Of a stretch of DNA of 64,000 bases, positions 36,986 through 51,200 are shown piece by piece. How positions within the stretch are numbered: the first letter of the stretch is position 1; each line of letters starts with the position of its first letter. A model generated the notes under the pieces. It made no database searches. It was not told the origin of the DNA and saw only the letters and a program-made list of their open reading frames with translations. The position numbers and the translations under genes are program-made. Source of the DNA: Phylloscopus collybita (taxonomy: Eukaryota; Chordata; Aves; Passeriformes; Phylloscopidae); NCBI GenBank assembly GCA_027886175.1, contig JAJNNQ010000026.1, forward strand, positions 16,115,501-16,179,500, written 5' to 3'.

Positions 36986-39900
36986 ACTAATAAAATGGAA
37001 TAATGCTTTTTTCTCAAGTTCTTAACTGCAATATAAAACTAATCAAGTCCAAAACTATTGGAAGCAAAAGAGGGCTGTAAAGTTGAGGTGCCTGCTGTTT
37101 CATCTACAGCTTTATTTTTCTCATATACTGTTTCTCATTTCCTGCCCTTTAATAGGGTGTAGAGATGCTTCTAAGTAAAAGCAAACAGTGAAGTTGATTC
37201 CTGATACTTTTCTGTGTACGTTTTATTAAATTTTAGAGCATTACATTCCACGATATTGTGCTGTGTATATACTTTTCACTTCATGGATGTACAAAGCCCA
37301 CTATTAGAGGCTGAGTATGCATATACTGTGATTTTTCTTATTCATATAGTAAGTACATGAGATAGTAATTCTTGACAGTAATAAAGATGATGTCATCTTG
37401 ACATGCATATCACCATATTCATACAAAAATGTTCCAATTTGTGAGCAAGAATTATGAATGTTTTTAATTCAGAATATTGACAGCTCTTCACCCTTAACAA
37501 TAATTCACAGGATATTGTACTGTACTGCATTTTAACAGCAGTCAAGTGTAGAACACTTTTTTTTTTAAAAGGCTGATATTGTCAATTGCTATCCCATTTC
37601 TATTACCGCAGCATTTTGCGAAAATAATATTACACTTACACTGAAAATTTGCATAGAATATACAATCTAAAATCTTTGAAGCAAGATAGTACTATTTTAT
37701 TTTTTTGTCTCTTGATGTTTTGTCCCTATGTAATCTCCTTTTGCTTATCCAGTACATTTTGTCCATCCCTGTAAGCAGTTACTCTGATGTTAGTCTTCTC
37801 TGTGGCCTTCATGTCCTATTCTACTTGCAGTTGTTGCAAACATCTGTATTACTGTTAACTTTAGATGCCAGTCTGTTTCCTTCCAGGAACAAAATGGTGC
37901 TTTGGATGTGTTAGATGTAATAAAATCTGCAAATCTCTTTTGGTATGAGGAGTTAAACTTTTATGAAGTGGCCTTCAGAAGTGATCCAGAGATTATAAAG
38001 CTCATTGATATTGAAAAACCTTCTGCTTTTCAAGTTATTCATTTCAAAAACAGAGTTTAACCTGGTTAATATCCCCTCTTCCAGTATGCCTAGAATGTAA
38101 AGTGCTGGATTCTATGCACACCCCTGGTTTCAATAGCAGAATATCTTCTTTTGATCAAAATTTGGACTAGGACAGGAAGATATCAAAATCTAATTTAAAA
38201 GAAAGAAAGAAGAAGGGACTTGCCTCTCTTTTGAGAGAACTTCCTGAATATTCCTTAGTACAACCTTGCTGAACCTTTCTTCTGAATTTTCAAAGTTATG
38301 CACAGTCTGAAAAAAAGTCTTTCTTTCTCTAAATGAGGTTAAGCCTTACCTTTCAAATGAAAGAAATATACTGAAATATTTAGAACAAAAATCCTTGCTG
38401 AAGTAGAGGTCTGAGTCAAGAAGGATCAAAATCTTTTTTATACAGTAGGATTTCTGTGTCCCATAGTCATCTCCTCTTCACACTGTTGTTTCCATATGAA
38501 TTTCCCTTGTTTCAGAAGTTCTCATAATGTGCAAAATAAAATTTTGCTACGTGCTTCATTGATTATGCTATTTTCAGGGAAAATTGTGTTTAAAAAATTC
38601 CAAGGCAAGGAGTCTTGATGGTACACCACAGACTGTTATGGGATTTTTTTTCTGTCCTTTAGGTTTTTTTCTGTAAGTGTTAATTGTATTTCTTAATTAC
38701 TGTTTATTTCTGAAAGCAAGATAATTAAAATATAATCAGAAGGGATGTGTCTTTATACATCTGCAAGATTTGAAATGCTGTGGGGTGTTTTAAAGTTCTG
38801 ATTGTGGCAGTCTTTTCAGCAGTAAGCAGTATGCACACCAGTTGGTAGCAGTCACACTCACGTTTGTGACCAGTAACACTCAAGTCCTCAGCTGGGGTAA
38901 ATTCATTCTCTGTAGTTTTTGGAGGGAGAAAGTGGAATCCTGGAAGTGTTTCAATGGAGAAGCAGAAGGAAGAAAGGTTACTGTCTTCAGAGATCTAAAA
39001 TAGGAAGTAACAAAAAGGAAATGAAGACATAACCTGGATTAGATGAATTTACACTGACTACAGTCTGCAGTCAGAGAAAATACTTATATTTGAAGCCCAC
39101 TTCCTTGCAGGTTGGGCTCATTTCTGTAATGCTGGTATGCCCATCTAACTCACCTCAGAACAAGTTTTCAGTTTTTTAGCACTGTAGTGTTATTTCCTGA
39201 CCTTGAAAAACAAGGAGAGAATTTTTCTGTGGGTGCCATTTTTATGAAGGCTATGGTTTTCCCAGTTTTCTTACTTCCTTACACCAGCTTGGCAAAATAG
39301 TAAAGCAGGTGAAAAATATTGATGTTAAACAGCAGAGAGATAACTTTGGGCGATGTTTGGGTGATGTTAATTGACTGAATTTGGGTGACTGAACTCTTTA
39401 ACCCTCAGAAATACAGGCAGTAAGCTCTGCAACATCACGTGTAGGATTCTTGATTATCTCCAATGATGAAACCTATTAGGAAATAAATGAAGTTTGACTT
39501 GTAAAAGAGGTTGCTGGATATTTTTCCAGTGGGTTCAGTCAATAAGCTTGTTGCTTAGTTGAAATGTTGACTGCATTTTTTCTGTTGTTTTTGTTGCTGG
39601 AACAACTGCATTGCTTTCTCAAGCTGATGTTATCATTCTATGCTTTCAGCACTGTACTTCCTTTTCTTTTTTGGCATCAGTCTTCCAGTACCCTAGTGAA
39701 ATTGTTGGAAGCCCTTCTGATTTATGACTCTTCTATTAATATATGTGCCTGTGACAGCTAAGATTTTGCCAGTGGGGCAAAGTACTTATACATCATCAAA
39801 CAGTAGCAGTTTGAATGAAAAATAGTAGTCCTTTATAAGGAACTGAAGGTGCTATCTGTGGCCTAAATTATTTCGTATTTTCTGTATTTATGACAGATTT

Positions 39901-40687
39901 TACTAAAATCAGTCTTTCATGCTTCCGGAATTAGAATCACTACTTTTCAGACATGCATTTACATTTTTTTAAAATAATTTATTTTTGAAATACAGTTGTT
40001 TATTTTGCTAACATGCCTACTTGCTTGTTGTAATTTCATAATCTGTAGAATTTTAGTGAAAGCTTTGACTAACCTGCTTTGTGATTAATAATCAAGCATC
40101 TCATTCTATGATAAAGTGTATAATTGACTGGCATTCTTTGCTATGACTCACTTGGCTAAAATCTCTATTTTGATTGGGTGGAAAAGTGGGAGTTAATTTT
40201 TGGTTTAGCAGTAAAAACCTAGTTGAAATGATGCCAGATAAAATTACAGACATTTTGAACAATAGGAAAAAAATGTTTTATGTATTCTGTAGTTAAAGGA
40301 TATAAGGTGGGTTGGTTTGTAATTGCATTCTTGATAGTGTGTTCCCTTTTATTGGAAGTAATTATATTCATGCCTGACTTGGCTACTAGAAGTTTTTTTA
40401 AACTGTTTTAGAACCAGAAGTTTTGAGTATTTTTCTTTTTTTTTTTTTTCCTGTAAGTGATAAACTATTTGGCATCGTGCGTCAGCACTTAAATGAACAA
40501 ATAGAATACTTGATTTGGATGAATAGCTCTTGCTACAAGTATATACTCTTGGTTTTTTCCTTTTCCTCTCCTTTGGACACATTTTTTCATTACTTTAGGC
40601 TTTATCAGAGCATATTCAGTTTCAATATACCTGTACTTTATGCACTTACATAAATCACTGTCTCTGAAGAGGTTTGATATTAAAATT

Positions 40688-41204
40688 TGTGCTGGTTTTG
40701 GCTGGGATGGAGTTAATTTTCTTCATTAAAGCTAGTATGGGCTGTGGTTTGCATTTTTGCTGGGAACAGTGTAAATGACACAGAGTGTTTTTGTTATTGC
40801 TGAGCAGCACTTTCAGAGTGTCAGGGCCTTTTCTGCCTCTTACCCCACCTGCAAGGGGACTGGCGGTGCACAGGGAATTGGGAGGGGGACACAGCTGGGA
40901 CAACTGACCACAGGGATATCCCAAACCACAGGGCTTAGAGCTGGAGGACAGAAGGGGAATGTTTGGACGAACCATTTGTATTCCCAAGTCACTGTCGCAC
41001 ATGATGGATCCCCTGATCACCCACTGCCGGTGGGAAGTAGTGAATGAATTTCTTGTTCTGCTTTTGAATTCCTTGTGTGCACAGCTTTTGCTTTGCCTAT
41101 TAAACATTTTATCTCAACCCTTACTTTTAGCCCATCCCACTGGAGGGAACTGCACAACTGTCTGTGTGGGGCTCAGTTGGTGGCTGGGATTAAACCATGA
41201 CACA
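40688..41204 (+). mobile_element. Solo ERV LTR (ERVL-like), + orientation
   Basis: The start TGTGCTGGTTTTGGCTGGGA and the end GATTAAACCATGACACA match a solo-LTR family I know from bird genomes. Landmarks in order are GGAGTTAATTTTCTTC, GGGACACAGCTGGGACAACTGACC, GGGATATCCCA, then CTATTAAACATTTTATCTCAACCC with ATTAAA as polyadenylation signal (about 41099-41104). TGTG...CACA termini are inverted. No flanking duplication is visible. Open frames crossing it on both strands are not genes. Confidence 0.85.
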
Positions 41205-43179
41205 ATGGAACTTAAAAGTCCTAGTGTACAAATATAAAAACAAAAAACAGATTTATGGTTTGGAAACATCATTGTTCCAGACTGTGGGACTGCTGTTGCT
41301 CTTTGGTTGTATGGCTAAGACCAACAGTGTCACCTACAGGTGAATCAAGTAGATTTCTTAGTTTTTCAAGTGGAGATATCAGACACACAAGATAAGTTAG
41401 CTGTTGAAAAGGGGAAGATCTGATTAAATAGCTTTCCAGTTACTATCTTAAATCAGTTTTTCTGCTTATTATTGTTATGAAATTCAGTATAAATACATAA
41501 TTCAAAATATTTTTTGTAAGCAGTACTACCTAAAAAAAGTTTGAAATAAATTTTTAATGTGTATAAAAATGATTATTGGTAATATTCTGCCTATTTGCTA
41601 TTTAAAGTCAAATTGCACTGAAAATACATGTGATTTATGACATTAAATACATTTAGTGTCTATTTTTATAGAGGTCAAAATCCATTGTTTATCAATTATT
41701 CAACTCAATTCATTGTGGCAGAATGCTGAGGAAATGAACATGAAGTAAAATGTTAAAAATGTTGCATTGAAAATATCAAATCAGTAAATGTTTTTAAAAA
41801 TTATATCTGTAAAAGATTGCTCCAAGATTATTGCATCTGTTATTTCCATACAACGATGCTGATGGTTTTCTGAAAATAGAACATACAAACGTTTTGTTAA
41901 GAGAGAGGACTTGTTCTTTAGTCTTTTTCAAGGGTCCAGCATCTTTCTTTCTCTCTTGCCAGGTTTGTAATTAAATTATTACTTTTTAAAAAGCCCTTCA
42001 CTTGAGCATGACTGGGACTAGTTGAATCAAATTCTGTCTTGACATGACAGGTTTTTAGGTGTATTGCTGCAGTGATGTGACCATCCAGTGACAACTGAAT
42101 CACATGAGTTGCAAAGTACTTGTAATGTTTTAAGCTAGATTGTGAGTGACATATTTTAATCTAGAGGCATCATCAGCGATGCTTCTGTGTAATAAAGATA
42201 TGTGACTCTGGGGAGAAGAAAGCCTGGCTGGAGCTGCTAGGTTTCTTCCGCTACTGCAACAGAATGATGAAACTCTTAAGGAGAAGCTTCCTTTGAGCTT
42301 TCTATTCTTTGTTACTTTTATATTATTTATTTCCTTTTATCCCCCTCAAGTGGGGGAGATATATAGCTATAGAGATATATGAATGGCTTTGTGTAGACTG
42401 TCATGTGTTGACTAGTCAGCTGTTGCATTTAGAGACCCTAGTGGTAGGTGGTTACCCTACAGAAGATTCAGTAATAGACTTGGAAGTATTTTTTGTGCCT
42501 TCATTTTTTGAAGTTTTGATGTGTGCTGTGTGTTGTTTTTACTGTGGCTTTTTGTCATTTAAGAAAATACTTAAGACAGTGACAGTGAAAACGAAGTGTT
42601 ACTGCTTCATGTCAAAGGCACAATTCTAAGCACAAGATTCTGCCACTCCGTCCACTTTCTTGGTCTTGCTTTACTGTGTTTTAGACAGTCCATGTTATAC
42701 TTGCCAAGTTGTATTTACTGCTGCATCTCTCAAAACAGATAAATGTAACACTGATTGGGCAATCTTGGTATTGGGGTGGGGGAGAGAGGGAAGAATTTAG
42801 TGTAGTAGAAAGTTTTAAAGAGTTTTAATTCAGTTGTGTGCTGATATACAAAAATTATAAATCCAGTTTTATAGCTGTAATATGTTCAGTGAACCCAATA
42901 CCTTTGTGTCATGCAGCATGATTCTTGAATTGGAATCTTCACTTAATGTCCTTCAGAAACCGCATTGTGCGTAAGGGTATTATATGTAATGTAGCACATT
43001 ACAGCAATATTTTCTACACTCCATTGTAAATGACCTAGCAAGTGATACTTATTATACTTATTAAAGAGGTTAATAAGCTATTTCAGTATTTTTTTAATCT
43101 AGATGGAAATTCAAAGTCTTTCAGACTTTAAAACTCTCTAGCAGTCCCTTGTACTTCTTATTCCTGCCCAATGCCTTCA

Positions 43180-44602
43180 AACTTAGGAGTGGCTCATCCT
43201 GGTGATCAGCAAGTTAGACAAGACTGTCAGGAGACCTACAGGATGAAAACCAAATATAAAAAGGAAGCATGCAACATGTGGATGCAGGAACAGTTGACCT
43301 GGAAGGATTGTAGTTGAGCATGTTGAGATTGAAGGGACAGGATTCAGTAAGAAAAAGCCCAGGAGCCTATGTGAAGGGCAGCAAGGAAGTCTTCTATGGG
43401 TGTATAGCAAAAGAAAAATTGGAACAGAGTACCTGATGGCAAAAGGCTTGTAAAAGGCTGAGGTACTTAAAGCTTTCTTTGCTTTGGCCATTATTGTTAG
43501 GCCTGGCTTTCAGCAATCCCCAAGCCCCAGAGACAAATGGGAAAATCTAGAGAAGGAAAATACAACACTTGGTGGAATAAAGTCAGGCATGGGAATGTGC
43601 AGACAAACTGAGCATGACACAAGTTAATGCAATCTGATGATATTTTCCCCCAAGCCCTGAGGGACCTGGTCAAAGTTATCATGAGGTCGTTCTTGATTAC
43701 CTTTGAAAAGTCATGTTGATCCTCTGTGAGGAAACAAAGCAATTTTTTCAGATGGTACAAAACTGAGAGGAGTGTTTGACAGATCAGATGGTTGCACAGT
43801 CATTCAGAGTGACTTTGACAGCCTGGAGAAATGGGCCAAACGAGATTTTATGAAGTTCCAGAGTTCATGCCATGTCCTACACAGGAGTGGGGGAGTAATT
43901 TTATGAACCCATCCAGGCTGGGGACTGGTCAGATGGAAAGCAGCTTCCCAGGAAAGATAATAGATATTCTGGTGGAAAACAAATTGAATGTGAGCCAGCA
44001 ACATCCCCTTCAGTCTGGACTGCATTTCAGAAGGGCGTTGCCAGCAGCTCAAAGGAGGTGGCTGTTCCTCTCTGCTCAGCCTTGGTGGGGCACATCTGTG
44101 GTGCTGGGTCCAGTTCTGGGCCCCCCTTTATGAGAGGAACATACTAGAGCCAATTCTGGCAAAGAGGCATGAAGGTTATTGAGGGATAAAACATCTGACA
44201 CATGAGGAGAGGCAAAGCAAGCTGGGGTCATCCAATCTGGATATGAAAAAGCTCAGATGGGTGTGATCTGAGTACATTGTGTATTTATGTGTAAAGAAGA
44301 CTGAGACCTTAGCAGTTTCCAGTGAGTGCAAAAGAGGCAGTGGGCACACACTGCAATACAGGAAAATCTCTGTAAATGTGAGACTTTATTTTTATTCCTG
44401 TGAGGGTGGTCAAACACTGAAAGTTTACCTAGACAAGCTGTGGAGTCTTCAAAGAGTTGGAGTATCACCTGAGAGATACTGGATACATGTCTGTATGCAG
44501 TGTTCAGCAGACTCCTCTGGGAGACGCTGATTTGAGCAGTGGATTGGATTGGTAGATCTCCAAGAGGAGGAGATTCCAACTTTATCCTTGCTGTAATTCT
44601 GT
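43180..44602 (+). mobile_element. CR1 LINE with reverse-transcriptase region, internally deleted
   Basis: The left part (43180-43720) matches the CR1 ORF2 stretch around ...CCCAGAGACAAATGGGAAAATC, GGTGGAATAAAGTCAGG and GAGGGACCTGGTCAAAG. Near 43735-43750 the sequence jumps to GATGGTACAAAACTGAGAGGAGTG, skipping a block that the copy at 54.8 kb still has. It then runs through CCTGGAGAAATGGGCC, TGGAAAGCAGCTT, CAGCCTTGGTGGGGCACA and CCAGTTCTGGGCCCC to the 3' end near CTGTAATTCTGTA. Frameshifts and stops are frequent, so it is dead. It is in sense orientation to ASCC3. Confidence 0.9.
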
Positions 44603-47600
44603 AAAAATCAAAACTAGTTTATTTTGATGGAATTGCTTATCTGGTATTTACTGCATGTATCAGTAAAAGATGAGCAAGGAAGGTTTCAGACACTATTTTG
44701 CCTGTTAGAATGTTCCTGTGTAATCATTAAAGATGACATTTTGTCAGAAAAAGTTCAGATTTTCTTTTCTAGTGATGAAATGTTTATAAGCGTTTTTCTT
44801 TTCATATTTTTATATGTAAAATTAAGACTAAAAATCCTTAAAATACATTGTCTGAATGTTAAATTGTGAAATACAATGAATCTCAATAAGTAACAATAAA
44901 GAATGCCTCAATTTAAGTTCTTAACCTAATATCAGAGAATCTGAAATGGAGGTACTTTGTGGTATGAACTAACTGCTCATCTTCATATGATTAACTAATG
45001 AACTTATTAAAAACACCAAATAAAATGTTATACTTTTTTCCTCAGGCTTTTTTGTCACTGAGGATCTTCAGTAAAAGTTGGAGGAAAGTAATTTTCAGGA
45101 GTCTCTATTACCATTACTATTTTATCTATGAAGAATTTAGAAGAATGATTTACTTCTGTTTGGTTTAATGGTCTTTTATAGCTGAAAAGATTCTGTGCAA
45201 AAGGTGTCTACACGTCTTTAAAATTACTTGGTAACTGTTTTGCACTTCCAAATACTTTTTTAAGCACAGTAAATTTTACAGGATGAAAACGCAGTCTTTT
45301 ATAGTTAATGCAAATGATGCATTAAGTTAGACCCTTTTCCCAAAGTACAATTTAAATGTACTCAGAAGTCCAATTATCTTTGATTTAGATGTAAAAATCG
45401 CAGAATAACAGCTGTGCCTGCTGAGTGACTATTCCTCTGCAAAAAGATAGCTCATTTGAGCAGAGTTGAGGACAGGTTGCTCAGGGAATGTTTGCTTCTT
45501 TTGGATCTTTTTCAAATTTAACTGCTTCTGGTCAGTTGAAAATGCAAGTAAATTACAAAATAGCATCAGGGGAATTGAGAGTTTATGTCCTCTAAGTCAT
45601 CATTTTACACATAACAGAATATTTTGGGTTGTCTAGCATTTATTGTAATTTATTTGTGGAACAAACCCCAGACATTATGCTTCGAATTATTGCTTACAAA
45701 TATTGCAGGTAGTAATGCTAAATTTGATGGCATTTAGAATACAGCTTTTTCCATACTACATCAAAGAAACTTTTTTGAGCACCTCTGACACTGAAGAATC
45801 ACTTTACATGCAATAACTATAAAAATTAAGTCTAATTTACAATAAAATTAGAATATATGTAATACTAGTATAAAGTATTCATATTATAACAAAAATATTT
45901 TGTTATCATGAAGTGCCTAGTGACTTATATTATAACATGCAGTACTAGCAGGATATTTGTTAGTAGCATATTATATTACTAATATAGAGTAGAATATATA
46001 ATCTAGGCTATATGTTATACATAGTTACTTAAGTTACCTATAATTGAAATTTGAAAGGGGTTTTTTTGTTTACATTGTAAGCTGATCTTAAAACAATACA
46101 AAATAGTATGAGAATTAATCTAATTTGTCCTTCTGAGAAAACAAATATATATTTCACTGTTGAGAAATATTGCTCCAATTTCATTTTACAACACCCTGAT
46201 CATGCAGCTTTCCTACACTTCCTGGTAAACCTCCTTTGGGACTTACCTGTCTTCATTGTTAGAAGATTTTTTTTTTATTATTGGAAACCACTTTTCAACC
46301 TAAATCCTAATCAAATTTTATTACCAGTTTCCTTACCTGAATGTCTGTCTTCCCCAGTCACCACTATTTGCTTTCCAAAGTCTCTTGCAATTGTAGTTAA
46401 TCTCTGTTTAGACATGTTTATTTAGCCTAAGCATCAGTTTATTTAAACTTTTTATAAAGGTCATGCTTCATTTATGTTTAGTCATTCTCATTTTTCACTT
46501 CTGGACTCTTAGTTGGTTTGCACTTCTTGAAATAAGTTGCCCAGAACATAATGTATTGCCCCAAGACCATACTGCTGCTGAGCAGAGTGCAAAGTTTATT
46601 TAGCGTGTCCAAATAACAGCATTTCTGCTTCAAGGTTTCAATTTTTGCATCAGCAGAGTAGAGCATTTTTGGTTCATGTGATTATCAGACTGATCTGCTC
46701 ATTCTCTTTTTGCTGTCCACTGCCTTGCCAGTTGTTTTCCATCCTGCATTTGTTGGATAATTATTTCTAAGAGTCAGATGCATCTACTTCAGCTTTAGCC
46801 GTGTAAGAGTTAGGCAAGGGGTCTAAACTGGTTGCACAGACTTGTAGGGAGAACACAACAGAGAAAAGACTTTCTAAGGCTGATTCATACTTAGGTGGAT
46901 GAAATGAACCAACTAGAGGGAGCCTAGACATCTAATTTTGAGGGTGATTTTCTAAATTAGCAGGTAAGATAGGCAAGATAATCCTATCCTCAGTGTAGAA
47001 TCTTGAAATATTCCTGTCTCATGTATTAATGCATCTATTCTTTAACTTATTGAGAATTAAAACTTTAACTTATTAAGAATTTTAAAATTCTTACTCTGTC
47101 CTCCAATGTAACATGTTTACATCTCTGTCCAGCAGTATATGATGTAATGTTTAGTGGATATAATCTGTAGTCTGTTACTAGGATTATTTGTGAAAATATG
47201 CAATGGTATTGAGGTGCATAGACTCCTGTGGAACTCTGTGTCATTTGATTCTTTCATTACAACAGCAAACGATATTTCCTCTTGGTGCTTGAAGAATCCT
47301 GCTGAAATCCAAAGGGCATGCTAATTCTTAGCTAATGTAATCAGAGAATATAAATCTGACAATTTTGCTGCAGGTCTGTTACAATCACCTTCAACGCTGG
47401 TTATCATTAATATTAGCAGACATAATTTTCTCTGGAGTGTAAACTTGAAAGGAAAATTTTCGTGAAATCGCATTTGCACGCAAGCAAATGAATTGGTGTT
47501 TGAGTTGTCATTTTGTAAACAGGTGTCACAAAATTCACTGCTAATGCAGTATCTGTTTAATATCATCATCTCTGCTGAACCAAGGCCTTTTGCTCTTCCT

Positions 47601-48108
47601 CTTACACTTATGCCTCCATATCAGTGATTTGCGTTGATTCTTGAAAAAACCTGTTTGGAGACAAAAACATGAACTTTCTCCCTCTTGCATACAAATCTGT
47701 GATAGAAAATAAAACTGTTGAGTAAAGGTGTGTGAAAAGGATATTTGAAGCAAAATGTCGCTATTGCCCTTTGGTCCTTTTTTACATAATATTGGGTTAA
47801 TCCACATCTTGAGGTAAGGCTTGGCAGGAGCAGAATGGGGGGGAAAATCTGGCTAATCTTAAAATAGAAATAAATAAATCAAAGGTTATCATTATGTCAA
47901 CAAAAGGTTTATTCTATAAACCTTTTAATATATACAGTTAATGAGGTATAGAGGACCCCTGTGATGAGTCTTAAGAGCATACCAGTATAAATAAATTGAA
48001 AAAACTGGGAACTGAGGTAGTCTTTTATCTTTGTCTCCTGAAGCTGTGCAACCAGAGCCTAAAGTTTCCTTGTAGAGGAGGAGTAACAACTTGAAAACCC
48101 TTTTCCTT

Positions 48109-48232
48109 GCATCTGTGAAAGAAAGAAAAAGAAAAAAGAAAACAAAAACAAACAAAACCAAAAAAACCCCATTCCAAAACCTTACAAAACAAAACCCACA
48201 ATTATCAAACAAAACCACCAAGCAAGCAACAA
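48109..48232. repeat. Purine/A-C-rich low-complexity stretch
   Basis: Starts as GAAAGAAAGAAAAAGAAAAAAG and changes to AAACAAAAACAAACAAAACC units, then CAAAACC and ACCACC. It reads as open frames on both strands only because of its composition. Confidence 0.8.
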
Positions 48233-51200
48233 TATTGGATTTCTCAGAAACTTCAATTTCCAAAAAATCTCCTTGTTCTTACTTTTTCCCTATAAGTTCT
48301 TAAACTAACAACCTTACCCCAAGTATTGCTGTAATGATATATAAAACCATACACAAATGTGTTCTACAGACCATGTTTTGTTGTTATTCTGTTGTATATC
48401 TGTTAGATATGAAAAAGGGGCTAAGGGAGAAGGAAATGCAAAATAACACTGGGAAGATTTGAAAACAAGCAGGCTGGATGCAGTGTCTCAAGAGACAGGC
48501 ACTTGCTCTAAGTTGTCAGATTTGATTAAGGGAGCTTTTGGCATCAATCAGACCTGACAGAAGTATATCAGAGGTTAGTAAAACTGTAATTGGTGAACTG
48601 ATTAACAGCAAAGAGGAAAAGAGGGTAATGTTTTGGATCAAACTCCTTTAAAACGTTTAGATCACTATTTAAACTTGAAGTCTGAGTAGCTAATTATATA
48701 TCTTACAATATAAGAGATGAATTTCACAAAATCATGCAAGCTGTTCTTCCTTGCTATGGTTTTTTAAAATAAGGTTTGTACTGACTTTAAACAGACCGTT
48801 TTGTCATGGGGAAAAAAGAATACAGAGAGCAGATGCTCATATCCTATTACTCAGTACAACTGTTGTGATTCTAATATACATTGTTTTCTGTAGTTTCATA
48901 TCAGATTAATGTAACTACTCCACATGAAAACTACTCCATATTCTTTTAGTAAGACTATAAAAAAGGTAAGAGCTTTCACATTAACAACAAAAGAAAATTA
49001 CTGTTATGCTCTCTTATCCAGTTTGTTTTTACTAGAGTCTGTTGTACTGAGGTCTAAAAGTAGTACTGGAACTTCAAAGTGAATTTTGTCGACTCTGGGA
49101 CATCCAGGATTGTGCTGAAAGCATAAAATTTTAAGTCTTTGCATACTAACTTAAATCTGTTAGTCATTATGAAACTGAGTATGCAACAAACAAAGTAATA
49201 CTGAAAAGGAGTCCGTTCAACAGAATGTGTCATATCTTGCTCTGCTAAGTCAATGTGCTGATACATTGTCAGTCAGTTGCCTTGTCATTAGGTGGAGTAA
49301 CTGGGTTCTGTAAAGGAACGAAACTATTGGGTGTTCGTGGACTCCTTATAAAATAAAACATGCTGAACAGAGTTATGTTGCTTCAGTTAAAAAGTCGTTG
49401 GCTGTTTTAAGTTCTGAGTGACAGCTGTTACAATCCCGTGTTGATTTCTGTTGTTGATTGACAATTGCTGTTAACTTTGGTGACTTACTAATTGCTTCTA
49501 ATAAGCGTCAATATAAGGCACCTCTTTTGTAAGTCTTCCTAGCATGATAAACTGAGTCTTTTATGTTAATACTTCTTGTAAGTGGTCTTACTATTACATG
49601 TTTCTAAGATGCATATATGCATACATACTTACATATGTATGTGTGTGTTTATATGCTCTTGTATTGACATTACTTTAGACCACAAACACATGTTCAGATT
49701 TGTTAGAACATCATCTGTTCAACTACATGGGTATACTGCTCATCTGCATATCTTTGTATGGTAAGAAATCTGCTTTACTAGGAACATAATTCTGTTTTAA
49801 GTGTGTTAAACACAGCATCAGATGGTTGTTTCTGATCTATGAAGAGATAAATACTTGCGTTCATTATTTATTACTTCCTACCTCAGATTCTTGTTTTAAA
49901 TTGCCGCCCTCAGTTTTACTTTCTGTATGTTTATTCCACTCCCTGCCAGAGCTCCAGCTCACATGAAGTTTTTTTTTAAATGCTTAAATAAATCACAGAG
50001 TAAGGGTGCCATAAAAGTAGGAATAAAAGTAGCATTATGAAAATGACTTGCAGGTTGCTGCTCATGTAACATGTTTTGATGGCATTTTACCTCAAAGAGT
50101 GCCAAACTGGTAATGTGTCCCTCATGGGGTGTGATACCAGCTGTCTAATATTAAAAATTGTGAGAAATTCCAAAGTGTCACTTATTAGAAGGGAAATATT
50201 TTCGAATCGTATGAAGCCCCAGCATAGCAGCTCTGCCTACAGAATTGCAGAATCTGCTGCATTCCAATGAGTGTCTGCTCTGGGTGGATGTGTGTAGTTG
50301 TGTGCAGTTCTATGTGTCTCCATTTTTGCAAAAGTTAAGATCTTGCAGTGAGTTTCCTGCCAGAACAAACCACCAAGATAAATAGTAACAGCATGAATTG
50401 AGTAAACTGTGTAGGTTGCCTGTGCCCCCTTGCCAAAATGCTGTCAGAAGATGAGGAGTGCTGGCTGTGACTGAGCAAAGCTTCCTCTAGGATGAGGTAT
50501 GGGGAAGTTGTAAATGTGTGTAAAGGAGCAGGAGCATAGAGAAGACCAGTAGCAAGGTGAAAACAATAAAGACAAGCAATTTCTACTAATAGGAATCGAC
50601 AGAAGTAGATCTTTGAGAAGGTGTTTTTGAATAGTAACAGTAAAGCAGCAGTGGCTAGAGCAGAATGCTTTATTGCTGTCCATTTGTGGTGAATCACTGT
50701 GGTGGAGACAAATTTACTACAGAACATAGAAAGGGGCTGGTTCCATGCTTTCCAAAGCTATTAGACCCTTAGGGCTTTTATTTTGTACATATGCTATGTT
50801 TTTTTTCTTTAACTGTATATACTAATGAGTTGGACCTTAAAATGGTTTCCTCTCCAGCATCATTGAGGCACTTCAGAAAACAACACTTCTGTTTGAAAGT
50901 TTACTGAATTCCTCTATTTCGAATGATGCTTGATTTTGTCGCATTTAATTTTAGTAAGAGAATTCCTTCTAATCTGCGCATCATAAAATTCTTTCCAGTT
51001 GTATTTAATCATTGTTTTATGTTCTTAAAAGGCAAAGTTTGGAAATACCTAACATGCATTTTCCAGTGCGTTACAAATATTTCAGTTGATTCTGCATTAC
51101 ATTTTAGCTGTTTCTGTCTGTGTCCCCTTAGATTTGGCTGTCATGTCTTCCATGAGACTTTCTTGTGCTAATAACAAAATGAGTAACTCCAGCATCATTG

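Noticed and set aside
40655..41237. Overlapping open frames of 150, 90 and 92 codons on both strands
   Set aside because: All overlap the solo LTR at 40688-41204. Frames on both strands of an LTR are not evidence of genes.
48091..48303. A Lys/Thr-rich open frame, with a 112-codon frame on the opposite strand
   Set aside because: Both run through the same simple-sequence tract. Neither has splice sites or a recognisable domain.
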